Positions 8,802 through 22,350 of a DNA stretch of 64,000 nucleotides are shown here, in pieces (within the stretch, counting starts at the first letter, position 1; each line of letters opens with the position of its first letter). The translations under genes and the position numbers were made by a program. The DNA is taken from positions 12,586,001-12,650,000 of the forward strand of contig OZ316892.1 of assembly GCA_973895155.1 (NCBI GenBank), written 5' to 3'. Source of the DNA: Marsupella aquatica (Eukaryota; Marchantiophyta). Below the pieces are notes generated by a model. The model ran no database searches, was not told the origin of the DNA, and saw only the letters and a list, made by a program, of their open reading frames with translations.

Positions 8802-11258
8802 ATGGTGTACTATTTCAAAGCCAGGACCGAGGCCGGGGACTACACCATCTACATGGGGCTGGACAAGCACGAGAACGAGGATCTCATCAAGTATGGCCTT
8901 CCTGAAGACATATGGTAGGTACCCTTTCCATTCTGCATTCTTCCATTCTTTCTTTGTGCGATTGCCTTGCCGTTCGCACCTATGGGTTCGTCGTTCCGGT
9001 GTAATTTTGTGTATGAGGAAACGCCAAAACCCCATCTGGTTTTGCTGGGGTGGCTTGCTGCGCTGCGCGTAAATAGACGGATGATGTGCGTTGTAAGAGG
9101 GATTTCTGCATCGTTGCATTATGAAAGAATTGTTCACGTCAATGAATCAGGACTTGACCCTGTCACTGACTAGATCCGTCTGATCGCTCTCTAATTCACG
9201 AAAGCTTTGCTCATTCACGAAAAAACTTTGGATGTGGCGAATATATTCCACTATTCTGTTTAGGTGGCCTGTTGTGTCACTGTAGCGCGATTCCACGTGA
9301 TAACGATGCAGGCAGCGGCTCTAAATGTATAGGTCCTTTTCTCTACAATGAATTGTCACGAATTATGTGGAGAACGCTGATTGTTGGCAGTAACTATATT
9401 CTACCCTTTCCGTGATCCTATGAAATCACTGTCTCTGGGAGCTTCCGAAAATTGCATAAAACGTCAGAGTCGGATGTTCTTTGTTCCCACCCCGTTTTGA
9501 TTCACGGGCTGCGAAGCAAAAGAAACCTATGACTATCTCATGATTTATAGGGCATGTATATATAATTCTTCGAGTCCGTCCCTATCATCCCCAGACCCGT
9601 TTATTGGCTGGACTTTACTGGGCTTCTGACTTATGGGTCCATAGAGACTGATAACATGCCATCATGACCTTTGTTCATTTTCTTACAGAGCCGTGGTGCG
9701 GTCTATAACCGAGGTGTCTATCCTGGCACATGCTCTTCTAGAAGATGTTCTGCACGCTCTCTATATCTGAGTGATTGTTCAGAACACGTAAGAGTCATTA
9801 CTACAGTGTGTACTGAACATCCTATTGATACAGGTTCCACGTTGATAAGCTGTCGTCAGCTCATGTCTACCTCAGAATGCAGAAAGGCCAGACAATGGAT
9901 GGTATCACGACTGATCTTCTCGAAGACTGCGCCCAGTTGGTGAAAGCCAACTCTATTCAAGGTAGATTTTCATATAATTGATGTCAAAGTGTCACCTGCC
10001 TCTGATGAATGTGCCTCCGTGGGAACAGTCAATAGATAAGTTTTGGCCAGCTCCGTTTAGTCGGTTAGTTTATAACAGGGAATCTTGACCTTAGAAACTT
10101 GATTTCCTGTTGCAACAATTGCTTGCAGACTCGAGAGGAATACACTTACTCGTGGAAACTTCACAACAATCAGGAAGAGTTGCCACCAGCAACAGTTCTT
10201 GGGCACTGTCTTTGGGAGAACCAAACTGGAGTATACCGCTTAGGAAGGTTTATTAGGATTTCGGGATTTTTGGACGGTTATATGTTTCTAATGTTTATCG
10301 ACTGGTTTCACCAGGTAACAAATTAAATAATTTGGACGTCGTGTACACGCCTTGGTTCAATCTGCGAAAGACGCCAGCCATGGATGTTGGACAAGTCGGA
10401 TTTCACAACCCTAAGCTTGTAAGACCGTAGACCTCTTTAAATGTGGGCCTTTATCGTTTTGAGAGATGTCTTTTATCAGTGTCTCTCCAGTTTTCTCTCT
10501 CAGTTTTCTCTCACTTCATATCCTTATCTTTCAATGTGTTTTGTAGGCACAGTCGTATGGTTGGCTTGCTTGTGATTTAACACGTACAATGTGAACAGGT
10601 GCGAACAGTAAGGGTAGAGAAGCGCTTGAATGAAATTGTTAACAGGCTCAATAAAACCAAAGTGGAGAGAACTCCTGATTTGAAAGGTAGCCATGGTGGT
10701 TTCAACCTTTATATCCTTCTATCAACTTTATAGAAACCAATCAGATCTCCTGAAATATTTTGATTTTTGTATTTTTGTCATTTGTCAGAGAACTGATGCA
10801 TCTTTGCGTGTGCCGCAATGGTGATGTAGTTGAACGAGAACAGTACAATGCTGCCGAGAGGGCAGAAAGGAAAGTGCAGACAAGAGACAAGGTATTGATA
10901 TCGACGCTTTTTTGTTTTTAACTGTCGCGTGTTGCTGTTTGACAGCACGTTTGATCAGGTTTTTAAGGGAATGACTTGCAATGAAGTATACACTCATGAA
11001 AACTGGATAGTTTGTGAACCTTGTTGCACCCTTCTGAAACACAGTAGTTTGACAGATACATCCCGATTGGCGTGGAATTCTAAGTTGACTTTCCGGTGTT
11101 CGCAGAAGAGGCGCGAGGAGCTGGAACGACTAGAAAAGGAGAGACAAGCAGAGATACGGAGTTATAAAGGGTTAATGGTGTCTGAAAAAATGACCTCCAA
11201 CAAGGATGTAGCTGGAAAGGGGAAATCATTGCAGGAACTTGAAGATGACTTTATGTGA
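8802..11258 (+). CDS. CCDC25: CCDC25 / NFACT-R domain protein (Jlp2-like)
   Basis: Six exons join in frame to 215 codons plus stop: 8802-8914, 9834-9961, 10315-10418, 10599-10686, 10830-10891 and 11106-11258. All introns are GT-AG; intron 1 is the longest (919 bp). The protein starts [20 protein letters not shown] and contains the NFACT-R (DUF814) core: [43 protein letters not shown], and [13 protein letters not shown] charged coiled coil follows from about residue 145 (RAERK...[17 protein letters not shown]). It ends in the conserved [10 protein letters not shown]. Human CCDC25 is 208 aa. The NFACT-R fold belongs to the RqcH/Rqc2/NEMF family of nascent-chain and nucleic-acid binders. Human CCDC25 is reported to sense extracellular DNA; its plant role is unknown to me. 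Exon 5 uses a TAG acceptor; the residue at that junction (Val) is the least certain point. Confidence 0.95.
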
Positions 11259-13384
11259 AGTCTAGTGACCATTGAGTCTATCAAGAATCATAACGCATTT
11301 CTTATTGTCTTTGCGCTATCAATCAGAGAAGTCTGTTCTTACCAAATGAGGATTAATGTTACCAAGAATTATTGTGGGTTTTTTGAAGGTTTAAACCTGT
11401 GAAGTATGGACTTGGGGTTGTAAAAGGCGATCGTCCTTTGCTGCGATGGTGCTTGGCTTAGCGTCAGTAATAGATAAGCTTTTCCAACTTGGATTTCGAA
11501 GGTATTAGCAATCAGTCATTTTGTTACTACGGGGCCCTAAGTTTTGGATCGTGGGTCCTCTCCTGTGTTGCTGTTGTAAGTTTTTGATTGTTTGCATCTC
11601 GCACTAAGCTCAACAAAAATGAATTAGAGTCCAGAGCTGACCTAAGCGTTCTGCATGCAATTTTGCTGTCTAATTCGGGAGATTATGGTGGGGACCTTAT
11701 TCAACCCATTCAGTAAATAAACAGCACATTGTGACGTTCACGTGCACTTGAGAAACGAACAGCAAAAACTTGTTCTATCGATCTCAGAGAATTGTGTTCC
11801 CTCGCAATGATCCGCAGGAGTTTTGTTTCAGGAAGGGAAATTTGGGGTCGAGCAAAGACTCTTGCCTCCGTTTATTATATTGCTTATAGTAAGCAGGCAA
11901 TAAGTTACGACCACGGAAACTAGATTTTGCCAAGATAACCATGACTGCTTATTGTCCGTTCCAAATTAGTTCCACATTAGACTAGTCGGAAAGACTTTGT
12001 ATGGTTCAGAGTTTTGAGAAAGCCCGGATGACAGTAGATCCTGCTTATCCGTTCGTTGGGGTGCTTGGCCTAAGCGACGTGTAGGGCGGTATAGCTCAAT
12101 ACCGGTAGTGCACTTTTGTTGATTGATGATAAGAACTTATCTGCTGAACATCTTAACAGGAAAATTTGGCCTCCCGTGATTTTGGAGTTGTGGCCAGTTA
12201 CTGTCCTAGGTTTGGATGACTAAGCTGAAGAATATTTGGAAGCTCATTGTTAAAAAAATTCAGCATAGCACACTGAGTTCATAGAATCAGATCAAGGTTA
12301 CTTGCTTCAAATAGCATGTCCACAGTTGAATACAATCTGCAACATCGTATGCCCAACTTTCTTTGGGATAGTAGGACGAAATTTCACCTCGCATTTCAAT
12401 TTCGATTTTGACAGTGCAAAAAAGTATCGAATTCAACGTCACCTTTGGTATTCTAGAAAAGTGTCAGATCCTGACTTCAAATGTGAATATCTGGATATCT
12501 TGTATCCCTGTCAATAGTTTTGTTTCAGCCCTCCTGGAGGCAAGGAAGCTTTTTCGAGACCTCTAACTAGAGTGTTACTCACCCTGAGTTTTGATCAGCC
12601 TAAGTTGTCCATAACTGCTTTTCATTTCTAAAAGTTCACTGTGGAACAATTCCTATTACCATCAGCTTTGAACAACTTTGAGCTATGCACAATGTGTGCA
12701 TTCTTCCAGATTAATGCTGTATAAACACTGAGAAGTCGAGGCGAATGTGACATTATTAAAAACTACTACTGGAAACTTATTAGACAGAGCCTTTCATTCG
12801 TGATGGTTATCGATCTTTACTACTACAGCAAACTGCTGGCTCGGTGAGTTTTCTTATGATAGCTTGAACACACCAAATCATATGGGAAAACTGGGGTAAA
12901 TCTGGAGATTCAGCTGTAGTAAAGGTCAACAGTATCTGAACAAAACTTAGTCAAGAAAGTGCAAACGAAGTTCCCACTGCAAAATTCACGTCCGTTCCAA
13001 TCAATGGTCATGGGTAACACGGGTCACACCCAACTATTAAGATTCTGTTTTGCAAGGCAAGACTATTGTTGATGTGGTATTCAGAGGACAGTAAGCAAGC
13101 AACCAGGTCGTGAAATGAAATCTGAAGTAAAACCCTCTGCTTAGGATTTTAGGAATCATCAAGTAACCTCTCGGATCCCATGGTGTTGAATTCGCAAATC
13201 ACATTCTAGCCCCTCATCTTAAAAATATTGTTCATGTCTCTGCACTATATGTTACTACTGACAAACACACTGAAGCGACCCCTCTATTTGCATACCAGGA
13301 ACGAAGATAAACTCTTCAAAATGAGCACTTCTACATGGGACGAGAAACAGAGAGACAATATGTGTTTCCTCAAGAGGTTGTTCC
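11259..13384. other. Convergent intergenic spacer between CCDC25 and ERGIC3
   Basis: The two genes point towards each other across about 2.1 kb, so both 3' UTRs should lie here. No tandem array is visible, making this the cleanest intergenic stretch in the window. Short frames such as 12302-12517 have no recognisable content. A sequence near 12086 (ggcggtatagctcaatacc) resembles a tRNA A box but no B box or cloverleaf follows. Confidence 0.4.
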
Positions 13385-16300
13385 TCAACTGAGCTTACCA
13401 ATCTCTATCTTCTTCTTAATTGCCTTGTGTCCATGATAGACTAAAGCATCGATTATTCCTGATACAGTAAAGATTCCTGGAAGGGAGCAATAGATATTAG
13501 ACTCGGGACGTCCCAATTTACTACCAGTATAGATTACGCAACATCCAGTTTATCAAACCGAGAAACATATTTTTTGATGATTTGATCTCTCACGAGCAAA
13601 ACAATGCAAAACATGCCACCTTTACTGAATATCAAACGCATTCCCATGCACTTCACCCTGACAACCGTGGCGGAATTCAATTCCTCCTTGCTTTAGTATA
13701 TGGACAGTTAAAGAGATGCTGGCATACCTCCAATGATAGCACAAAGATTTGTCAAAAAGTGGAGAAACGATGTCCTTTCATGGGAAAAGTTCACCTGAAT
13801 ATTTACAAGCCGAGAATTAATAAAGAAAATAGAGCTCACACATTGCTTTCACACAATCAATGGGGCAGGTCAAGATTCAGATGAACTCTGTAAACCCTTT
13901 CTGTACGACCAATCATATCTCAATTTCAGTCTGGATGTGTAGAGGCTCTGTTGCTTGTCCAGCTTAGTGGATGGGTAAAAATATACAACAAAGAAGATCA
14001 CGAGAGTTTTAAATCAAAGAGAGGTACTTCACCTTGATTGGTGAGAGATCATAGAAGAAGAACACTCCAGGTAAGGAGCGACCAGTCCCTGCCTCAGGCC
14101 CCTTGACATGTTCTGTGACTGAAAACTGTCATCATCACCAACAGCCCACAGAAAAAATAACAATAAAAGTCAGTGAGTTCGAACCGAAGAGCTCCAATCC
14201 AACGTCTACGTGGCATATCTGCAATGGACAATGATACACAAGATTCATAGAAAAATACCTGGTTAGTTAGAATTTTTTTGCTTGCCAGATCCGAGTACAT
14301 TGTTGGAACTACCTGCAGTAGATATTGAATCAGTGATTTGCAGTTGTAACTATTAAACCCTTCAGCTAGTATCCGGGTAATGATACTATTATTAGAGTAG
14401 ATGGCATCCTCAGGGCTACTCTTTTCAAATCCATCACGAGTAGAGTTCACAGTTCACAAAATAACTAATATAATCCCTACAAACGTTCAGTATCAATAAC
14501 ATAAGAGAACAAGGTTGGCGCACATTGAGTGAAGAGCATGGTTACCTTGATGAAATACTGGTACATGCTGTTCATGCTCTCTTGTGTGCGTTCGACCCTG
14601 AATCAACGTCACAAAATTGCTTAAGCTTTGATTACTTCCCAAAAAGATTGCAAAAGCCGCACTACAATAGCAACCTCAGGTTCCATCTCCTGAATTCATG
14701 AATTCTTCCCACTTCATATCAACCAGCCAATAAAAACTCGGTTCAGAGAGTCGAGCGCTTGAAGGGTCGCAACTCACCCATCCAGGGGGTTGACTTTTCC
14801 TGGGAAATGGTCTCCAAAGCTAAGGCTGTTAATTTTATGACTCACCTGTACAAGTCACACGAAGTAAGTCCTTCACCACACATCACCCGTATGAAAGTTG
14901 CAGTGCCAACAACAAGCTGAGCCAGAAGAAATTGAACCAAGACTTCCCTCCAGGGGTCCATGGTCATTGCTTTTGTGTAATTTCCACAAAGCGTATGGTG
15001 ATATTTTAGCATCACTACATCTTCAACCCAGAAAACTCATCCATCATAGAAGAACAAATATACATTTACATTCTCAAGGCCTACAAGGGCCCTGCCAAAT
15101 AATACTAATGCCCTTGCGGCTCTGAGAACATTGGCTTTAAAGCTGCTAGTTCAAAAGACACAACCCTGTGCAAGGATGGGGACAAAAGAACATCCTAACC
15201 AAGTTAAGATAGAAAAGAAGAAGCAAAAAACCCAGAATTGTTGTACTTTTGAAAATCATCAACGGAATACTACAACAGAGAATTAGAAATTGTACCACTA
15301 AACAGGGCCACACTAGCTCATGATTCCCAAAGATACTATGTGTGATGAAAGAGAGTCAATTAAAGAGAATCTCGAAGACTGACATACATTGAAACTGTCC
15401 TTCTGGAAAGCTTGCAGATCATGAACATGCATGTTGGCCTGTTGGAAACTCTTCCCAGGAGCAAAATGAAAGTTCCCAGCAACCTTGTTCACTTCAAGGG
15501 TTCCATAGACTTGGCATCCTTCTCCCTCCTCCTCCTTGATCTTCTGTAAGAAACCCTCCCGTTTACACTGCACCAAAGAGGGGATGGTATTTGAGACATT
15601 GTCGTTTCAAATCTCAGTCATTTTACAAGAGTTCACAATAGGCGTGGTTTCATGGCATGCGTTCATTACAGGGTGATGAATTAGAGAAATGCAAAACAAT
15701 GTCAGATACTCTTCTCTTTGATTTCATCCACATAGACGCAAGTTTTCAAACATCCTAGCTCACCTGATCAACCAGATTCGGACTTGTCAATGCCCATCCC
15801 TTCCGACGGTATGCTTCTCGAACTTCTTCACAGTTGTTGCAACATTCATCATCTGTCTGCACTTATCAACTTATTCTGGTTAGTATCCAGCAAAGAATGC
15901 ACTGCCATTACGCACACATGGAACGTGTAAGGCAATACTCCTTGCGCAAACGTACCGCTTCTGCACCAAAGCAGGACCCACAATAGGTCTCATTTGAACT
16001 AAGGCGACCACCATGCCTCTGAAGGGGCTTATCTATCTGCAAGCGTAACACCGAACGACACACATCATCTGGTGAGATCCTCGCGCGCTTTAATTTTACG
16101 GAATTCGATAACTTTTTCAAAGTCAGTCATTTGAAGAGCGAATACTAACACCAATCACCCAGAAACCACATTGCTAACTGGACTTCACCGTCTTAATCTT
16201 CTGCTCGCAAAATCAACAGAATAAATTGAGGCCTAAGCAATGCATGCCCTATAATTTTTTTTTAAACCCAGCCCTGCATTGCATTTCAGACTCACAAGCA

Positions 16301-19023
16301 TATGTGGCATTACCCTTGGTTGATTCACAGCATCTGCTTTTGGTGGTTCAATCAGAGCTCCTGTTGGATCGAGTCTCTTCTTGAAAATATCATGTTTCTG
16401 TGACAATATTTACAACACACGAAGAAAGGCAATTAAGAGCTCGGGATGAGAATATTGGAAAACTGTCAATTACAAAATATTCATTGATTCCAGTAAAATA
16501 TCTCCACATCACTGATTCAAATCATTCTCAAAGACAGTAGCAAACGTCCTACTTTGTGGGCACAGCTTGAGTAAACATACAACTCAATTCAATCTCTTGA
16601 ACCAAATACTGCTTCAAATTAGAGAGTTCAAGCAATATCCCAACATCTGGCAGAGCAGACCGATACAGATGTAGGTTGCATGGAATTCCATTTTATGTCA
16701 CAGTAATCTGAATAAGGGATTTCTCAGTGTCCTTCGCAAATTAATCACGGGGAACTCGCCACAGATACTCCAAATGTGGTCAGAGGCCTTTCATCTATAT
16801 CTCAACCTGAAGATCTAGTCAACAAGAGACTTAAATAGAATTGAACTTTAAAGTCCATAGATCCAGGTAGAGTCCAGGGGAAAAGAATACGAAATACAAG
16901 GTCGAAAGTCAGCTACAAGGAAATACTTGGAATAAAGGGAAGTGTCGTCTAGTTACTAAACCCTATCAGCTTTGCTTCTTTCCTTCTCTAGCGACAGCAC
17001 CAACAAACTTGAGAGCTCAACTGGATCATCGTATGCAAGAATCTTCACAGACCTAAGGAAGGGCACGGTCACATGGGGCAGACATTTTCGGTTCTGAAAA
17101 CCCACACTACTTGAGCGACGATGTGACGAGGGGGTCTGTCTGAGAAAATCAATGAACAACCGTCGTAATGAACCCACTCAGGACAATAGATCAGACAACA
17201 GCTGGATAGAGAAAAGCAAACCATACATACCACATCAAGGTGCTGCTCTCCACTGATATCCATTGCATCGAGGCTGACAACAGAGCAGGCCAGAGCTGGA
17301 AAAGTGACATCCAACTACAAAATATTTTGCAGATAGTCAGTTCATATGCCCACAAAATAGAGACCAAAAAATACTGCGATCCACGTTGAGCAGACGACGA
17401 GATGCAGTCGTTTTCTGCATGGCTAACTAGAACCTTCGTCACAACGCTGCCGCTGGAGAGTCAATGACACAAATCATAGGACAGCGTGATCTGACTCTTC
17501 CCTTTCTTCTTCTTGAAACTGACGTCAACGATGATAAGACCGTTGAACTTACAGAAGAATATCATTAAACAAAACTGACTTTCGAGATCACATGCACGAC
17601 CGTTCATCCGAGGGGTTACAAATTCCGACTGGAAAGGCAGGCTTCGAGTCAGAGCTGCTGAGGTTCCCTCCCTGCCTTCTGAGCAGACACATTTGGGTAA
17701 AATGGTGGTAGGTTGCTTGTCAGAGCTTTCCCTCTTATCTTAGACCCCCTAATCCTCAGTCCGGCAGGGACCCAAATGTCAACTATAATCCATCGCCACA
17801 TTACCATACGAACTAAAAGACTCGCAAGACTTTCGCACCCAGCTCCCACCTTCCCAGAAAGATATTAAAAAAAGCGTATACTCACGTTTATGTTCAAAGT
17901 CTCCCCTCTGGATGTGTCCACCAATAGCTGAGTTTCTACTGCGGGGTATAAATAATAATCTGCATAAACCATAGAAGCATTGAAAAGAGTTAGGGGATAG
18001 ATAAGCATATAGGAACCGCTATGAAATCCCGGCTGTGTTTACCTTCGAGGCAAACTATCGATCATAAAAAAGCAATATCACCCACCTGTCAAAGATATTT
18101 AATTGCACAATTTTGAAAAGAAGCACCCACCAGATGAGAGAAAGCCCACACATGACGAGCACGAAAGTAGATTGTTGGGAGATTATTCGATAGGACAGGT
18201 TATTAATCTCAGTCGAACGATATTGTCCAAGGAACTAGGGTTTTTCATGATGACTGTTCAGAGATGGAAAACCAGAACTTATCAAATAGCCCCATCCACT
18301 ACTCCACTAACCAAGATGACAACCAAGACGGAACGTGGAAGAGGGGGGGGGGGGGGGGGTTGAAATTATGACCTCCCAAAATTAGGCTAGAGGGAGAGAC
18401 AAAGCCAAGCTACAAGGGTTGCTTTCCCCTAAAGACTTAAAAAGGCCAGCAACGAAGAGAGACTGTGAAGGGAGTAATGCCCGTGAAGGTTGATATACCT
18501 ACGATTCTCAGACAACTCCAACTAATTCAGGACTATGAGTACACAAGGGACACTCCACAACCTCTCCAGGAGATCCAAGCAAAGAATGAACTGCGGAATT
18601 CATTGTCTACTCAAACCACGCAGAATCGTTGCGCCACCACACGTTAAGGTACCTCCAGAAGTGCAATAAATCTAGGAACTACTTGAAGTCATGCGAGATA
18701 GTTTGTTCCGATTGAGGAGACACAGGCACAAGGCACGAATACAATCTCAATACAAATTATAATCGGCCTCGCTGGTTGCTAGAGGTTAAACTAACTATGG
18801 GAGCCACTCTCTCCCTAGGCAGGGGCTTAAGTCGCTATCTCAACAGCGAAAAGCACAATCTGTGAAAGGAATCAATATACGTACTCAGTTCCGTAATAAA
18901 GAGCGCAAGCATTAACACACTGGAAACGATGGTGATGATGCCGCCTGAGAGCGTCCGGCTGTAGAAGTCCTCATTGATCTTAGGGAACGCATCCAGCTGC
19001 CGCAGCCTATTCAGACCCTGCAT
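13385..19023 (-). CDS. ERGIC3: ERGIC3/Erv46-type ER-Golgi cargo receptor
   Basis: Thirteen exons on the minus strand join in frame to 386 aa: 19023-18885, 17959-17886, 17314-17231, 16397-16314, 16036-15956, 15856-15764, 15567-15388, 14845-14778, 14597-14546, 14312-14259, 14125-14033, 13794-13728 and 13476-13385. All introns are GT-AG. Human ERGIC3 is 383 aa. Hallmarks are DAFPKINEDFYSRTLSGG with a membrane helix just after it, LLVDTSRGE, MDISGEQHLDV, the Cys-rich NETYCGSCFGAE...DDECCNNCEEVREAYRRKGWA, and GCQVYGTLEVNKVAGNFHFA. Later come SLSFGDHFPGKVNPLDG, YQYFIKVVPTMY and FSVTEH. The second membrane segment (near HFLTNLCAIIGGIFTVSG) lies close to the C-terminus IGKLS. The family forms Erv41-Erv46-like complexes that cycle between ER and Golgi and retrieve or load cargo. 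Exon 2 was extended to the upstream acceptor because YYLYPAVETQLL matches family length. The promoter side faces the hierarchical array at 19.7 kb. Confidence 0.96.
18343..18359. repeat. Homopolymer of 17 G in ERGIC3 intron 1
   Basis: A run of 17 consecutive G on the plus strand (poly-C in the ERGIC3 transcript) lies in the 925-bp first intron. Its exact length in the assembly should be treated with caution. Confidence 0.8.
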
Positions 19024-19683
19024 TTTCGCGTCTCCTCTCTTCTAAGTCCTATACACCGAGATGCTTTTTAAAAACGAGACCCTCTGAAGAATTCTGTCGC
19101 CTCTTCCACGTTCCTAAAAACACACAGGGCTTCCTCTGCTCTACGGCCGCAGAGACAGGTAGCCAGCGACGAGATCAAACCGCAGCACCCTACGCAATTC
19201 CTGCATACAAAGCTTTCATCTAGATTTCCTCGATAACTGCTCGCTCGCCTTCTCCACCTGCTCCCATTCCATCATCCACAGCTCCTGATGCGTGATCCCC
19301 ACTCTCGCCGCGGGGATCGCACGCTCGTCCACTCGGCGCACCTGTTTATCGATCGTTTCCCGTCTCCTCTCCGCGAAATTCTTCTTCCGCTCCGACTCTC
19401 GCGAGCAGATCACAGCACCTCATCCGCTCTAGAAAAGTTGTGGGGATCTCTTGAATCCTCTTCTGCGTCGACTCCCAACACTGCAGGACCCGTGGACTGC
19501 TCTGCTCTGCTCTGCTGCTGCTGCTGCTGGACCGACCACGCCAGTGGCGAATCAGAAATCACAGCATGATGCAAAAGCCCAAAGTCTTCGGGAGAAGTCC
19601 TATCCCTCCCAACCCTAACAACCACGGTTATTACGCCCAGCTCCCCGGTTGACCCACACCTCCAAGTGAGACTAATAAGAAGG
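19024..19683 (-). promoter_or_regulatory. Upstream region and 5' leader of ERGIC3
   Basis: The sequence before the ERGIC3 ATG has no repeat copies. It includes a (CTG)n-type microsatellite at about 19500-19530 (ctgctctgctgctgctgctg). Open frames on both strands here overlap the presumed leader and show no protein family. A TATA box was not convincingly found. Confidence 0.4.
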
Positions 19684-20575
19684 GTCACTCTTCACGGACT
19701 CCTTCAAAGCTATGGGACGATTAGCCTAATAATTAATTACAGTAGTAATTCCCCATTCCTTGAATCTAAATAGAGCATCTTTCAAAAAAACCAACCAAAA
19801 AAACATGCTACCTCCCGTGTTTATGCCCTTTTTATTTGGGGTGGCTTACTCTCACTTTATTAGTATTGGATGAGTCCAGTTTTGTTACTCCCTTTTTTTG
19901 GGGAGGGTGGTTTACTCTCACTTTACTACTATTGGATGAGTCCAGTTTTGTTACTCCCTTTTTTTTTTGGTGGTTTATTCTCACTTTATTACTATTGGAT
20001 GAGTCCAGTTTTGTCACTCTTCACGGACTTGTTCAGCTATGGGACGATTAGCCTAACTACCCAGTCCTTGAATCTAAATAGAGAATCTTTCAAAAATACC
20101 AACAAAAAAACATGCTATCTCCCGTTTATGCCTTTTTTTGGGTCGTTTACTCTCACTTTATTAGTATTGGATGAGTCCAGTTTTGTTACTCCCTTTCTTT
20201 TTTGGTGGTTTATCCTCGCTTTACTACTATTGGATGAGTCGAGTTTTGTTACTGTTGGACTTACTGTCTAGAGGCTTCAATCTAGACCCTAGCCCTTGAA
20301 AGTAGTTTATGTTCGCTATTTATAAGTGAGATTCAAAGCTATGGGACTATTCGCCTACTTACCCATTCCTTCAATTTAAATAGAGAATCTTTCAAAAAAA
20401 TTCATGATATCTCCCGTTTATGCCCTTTTTTGTGGTTTACTCTCACTTTATTACTATTGGATGAGTTCAGCTTTGTTACTCTGGGAATTACTGTCTGGAG
20501 GCTTCAGTCTAGACCCTAGCCCTTGAAATAGTTTATGTTAGCTATTTATTAGTGAGATCAAAGCTATGGGACTAT
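19684..20575. repeat. Hierarchical tandem array (64-bp subunits in about 230-330-bp units)
   Basis: The larger unit begins with 'cactcttcacggact...caaagctatgggac...gattagcct', then 'ccttgaatctaaatagagaa', 'tctttcaaaaa' and 'catgctatctcccgtttatg'. It then carries 64-bp subunits containing 'tactctcactttattactat' and 'tggatgagtccagttttgtt'. The GGATGAG core lies at 19868, 19934 and 19998 (unit 1), 20169 and 20232 (unit 2) and about 20459 (unit 3). Subunit number therefore falls 3-2-1 along the array. Units 2 and 3 end with 'gaggcttcaatctagaccct...agcccttga...gtttatgtt'. The apparent protein repeats in this region are artefacts. Confidence 0.8.
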
Positions 20576-22047
20576 TAGAAAATCTATTAGAAAGCTATGG
20601 GACCCAGACAATAGTGGGAAATTGGGATACAGCTACACTATTCTAACACTTTGCTATCTGAACTTATTGAAAATGATGGGAATAGGCTGCAGTCTTTAGA
20701 GAGTGTGAGACGTCAACCTACAATAGGTGATATGAGACGTGGGATACCATTTTGCTTTGGCTGCTCATGATGGATTAATTTGATTAGGTGTGGCTTTAAT
20801 TGGGTGCCTGTGGCCCTCCAGTGCTTGTCGCCTTCTTCATTTTTCTTAGGCGGATTTTGCCCCCTTGCGTGGTATCAATGGCCTGGCGCCCCCTTCTTTC
20901 AAAACTAAAAACTAGCAAACATTTTAAATTAAAAAAAAGTTTGGGAATGCCCGGCATGAAAAGTTTCTATTCCTTATCTTTCAAAATACAGTACACAATA
21001 TCATAAATTTCTCTAGATTTAGTTTTTAGCTTTAAACATGATGTATGTATCTATGATATATCAGTGTTTCACATCAAAAATTTAGGGTATCCCAAGAATA
21101 CGCATTATAAAATTTCAATCAAGTTTCACATAATGAGCATCGTGAGCTGCTGACCTGCAGCAACCAACACCACCCAAAACTTTGTCCCAAGGGACTGGAC
21201 TGAACTCTTCAAGAACTATTTTCTTTTTTACAGAACCTGAGAGTCCCTCAACTACGTGATCTGGGAACTAATGACAAAGATAGTTGGATTTGCAATCAAT
21301 CCCAGTTGAATTTGATTAAAAGAATGATAAAATAATAAATTAATTAAAAAGAGTAACAACTGATCATTTCCACCAAAATCAATGACAGAATCCTAAACCA
21401 TCAAATTAGTGACAGTGTAACACATCTTACCACTGTAGTTGATCCTTTATATTTGCTATTCTCCTCCCACTGTTCCATGGGTCCTGGTCTCCATTTCTGG
21501 CGGAGTGGGTCCCAATTTTGTCTCTTAGCAAATTAATCTAGCACCACTTGCTCCAGTTAGTTTTACAAGACCTTGAGGGGCCATAAAAGGATTCCAGAAA
21601 CTCTTCAAGCCCGGTACACTATCTCCAGTATCTAAAATGACACTCCAATTTGCTATGGTGAGAAAGTTCACTAGGGGCCTCAAGGTCTCAGAAAGCCACA
21701 CTTTCTTGCATAATTCTTGCCGTGTTGCTAGAGCTACTGTAGTTGCCACTTGGCTCATTTAAAACAACGGGGGAAAATGGCTGGTTGAGACTATTGTGAC
21801 TATATAACTTTGGTCACAGACCTGGGTTATTTTCTGCATAAATTGTGATGGCATTGAGACTATTGTGACAATGTAACTTTGGTCATAGGCCTAGTTTATT
21901 AGGAGAGACGAACCTGAATGCCCATTATTTGAATGTAAATAAATATCATGACAAAAAGCTTGCATGATCATCATTTGTCATACATCATATCCATCATTCT
22001 TTCCATCCTCATGGTGGGGCCCTAGAGTCAGAGTCTAGTGGCTTCAC
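20576..22047. other. Spacer, no gene recognised
   Basis: AT-rich sequence. A short direct repeat of 'gagactattgtgac...tgtaactttggtca' occurs at about 21788 and 21855. No coding region, RNA gene or inverted repeat pair was recognised. Confidence 0.35.
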
Positions 22048-22350
22048 TCTAAAAGCCTAGATCCCAACTCTAGCTTATGTTTGCGCTTTATGAGTAGACT
22101 ATACTTGATGAACCCCTAAATTGAGATATGTTACGTGATGGACCCCTTCATATGTTGGGCATGTTGATTAGAGGTTTCAACTATCTGGATTATTCTTGGG
22201 GTCCATTTAGTAACAATTTTCATTCTGGGGGTCATCAATAATATCTCTCTATTCATTTGGTTTGTTTTTGCACGAACCGGGGATGGCTGAGAGATTTTGC
22301 TGCAAGTGCAAGAGTATGTCCAGGTGGTGGGTTATTCTTGGGGTCCATTA
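22048..22350. repeat. 300-bp direct repeat, left copy
   Basis: It starts 'tctaaaagcctaga' and ends 'attcttggggtccatta', and shares about 90 percent or more (by eye) with 23447-23747. It contains 'gatgaacccctaaattga', 'ttgggcatgttgatta', 'gggggtcatcaa' and 'gcacgaaccggggatggctg'. The two copies, 1399 bp apart, could be LTRs of a small decayed retrotransposon, but no TG...CA ends or primer-binding site are clear. Confidence 0.6.

Noticed and set aside
12080-12125. tRNA-like A box (tatagctcaataccgg)
   Set aside because: No B box or foldable cloverleaf within the next 80 bases.
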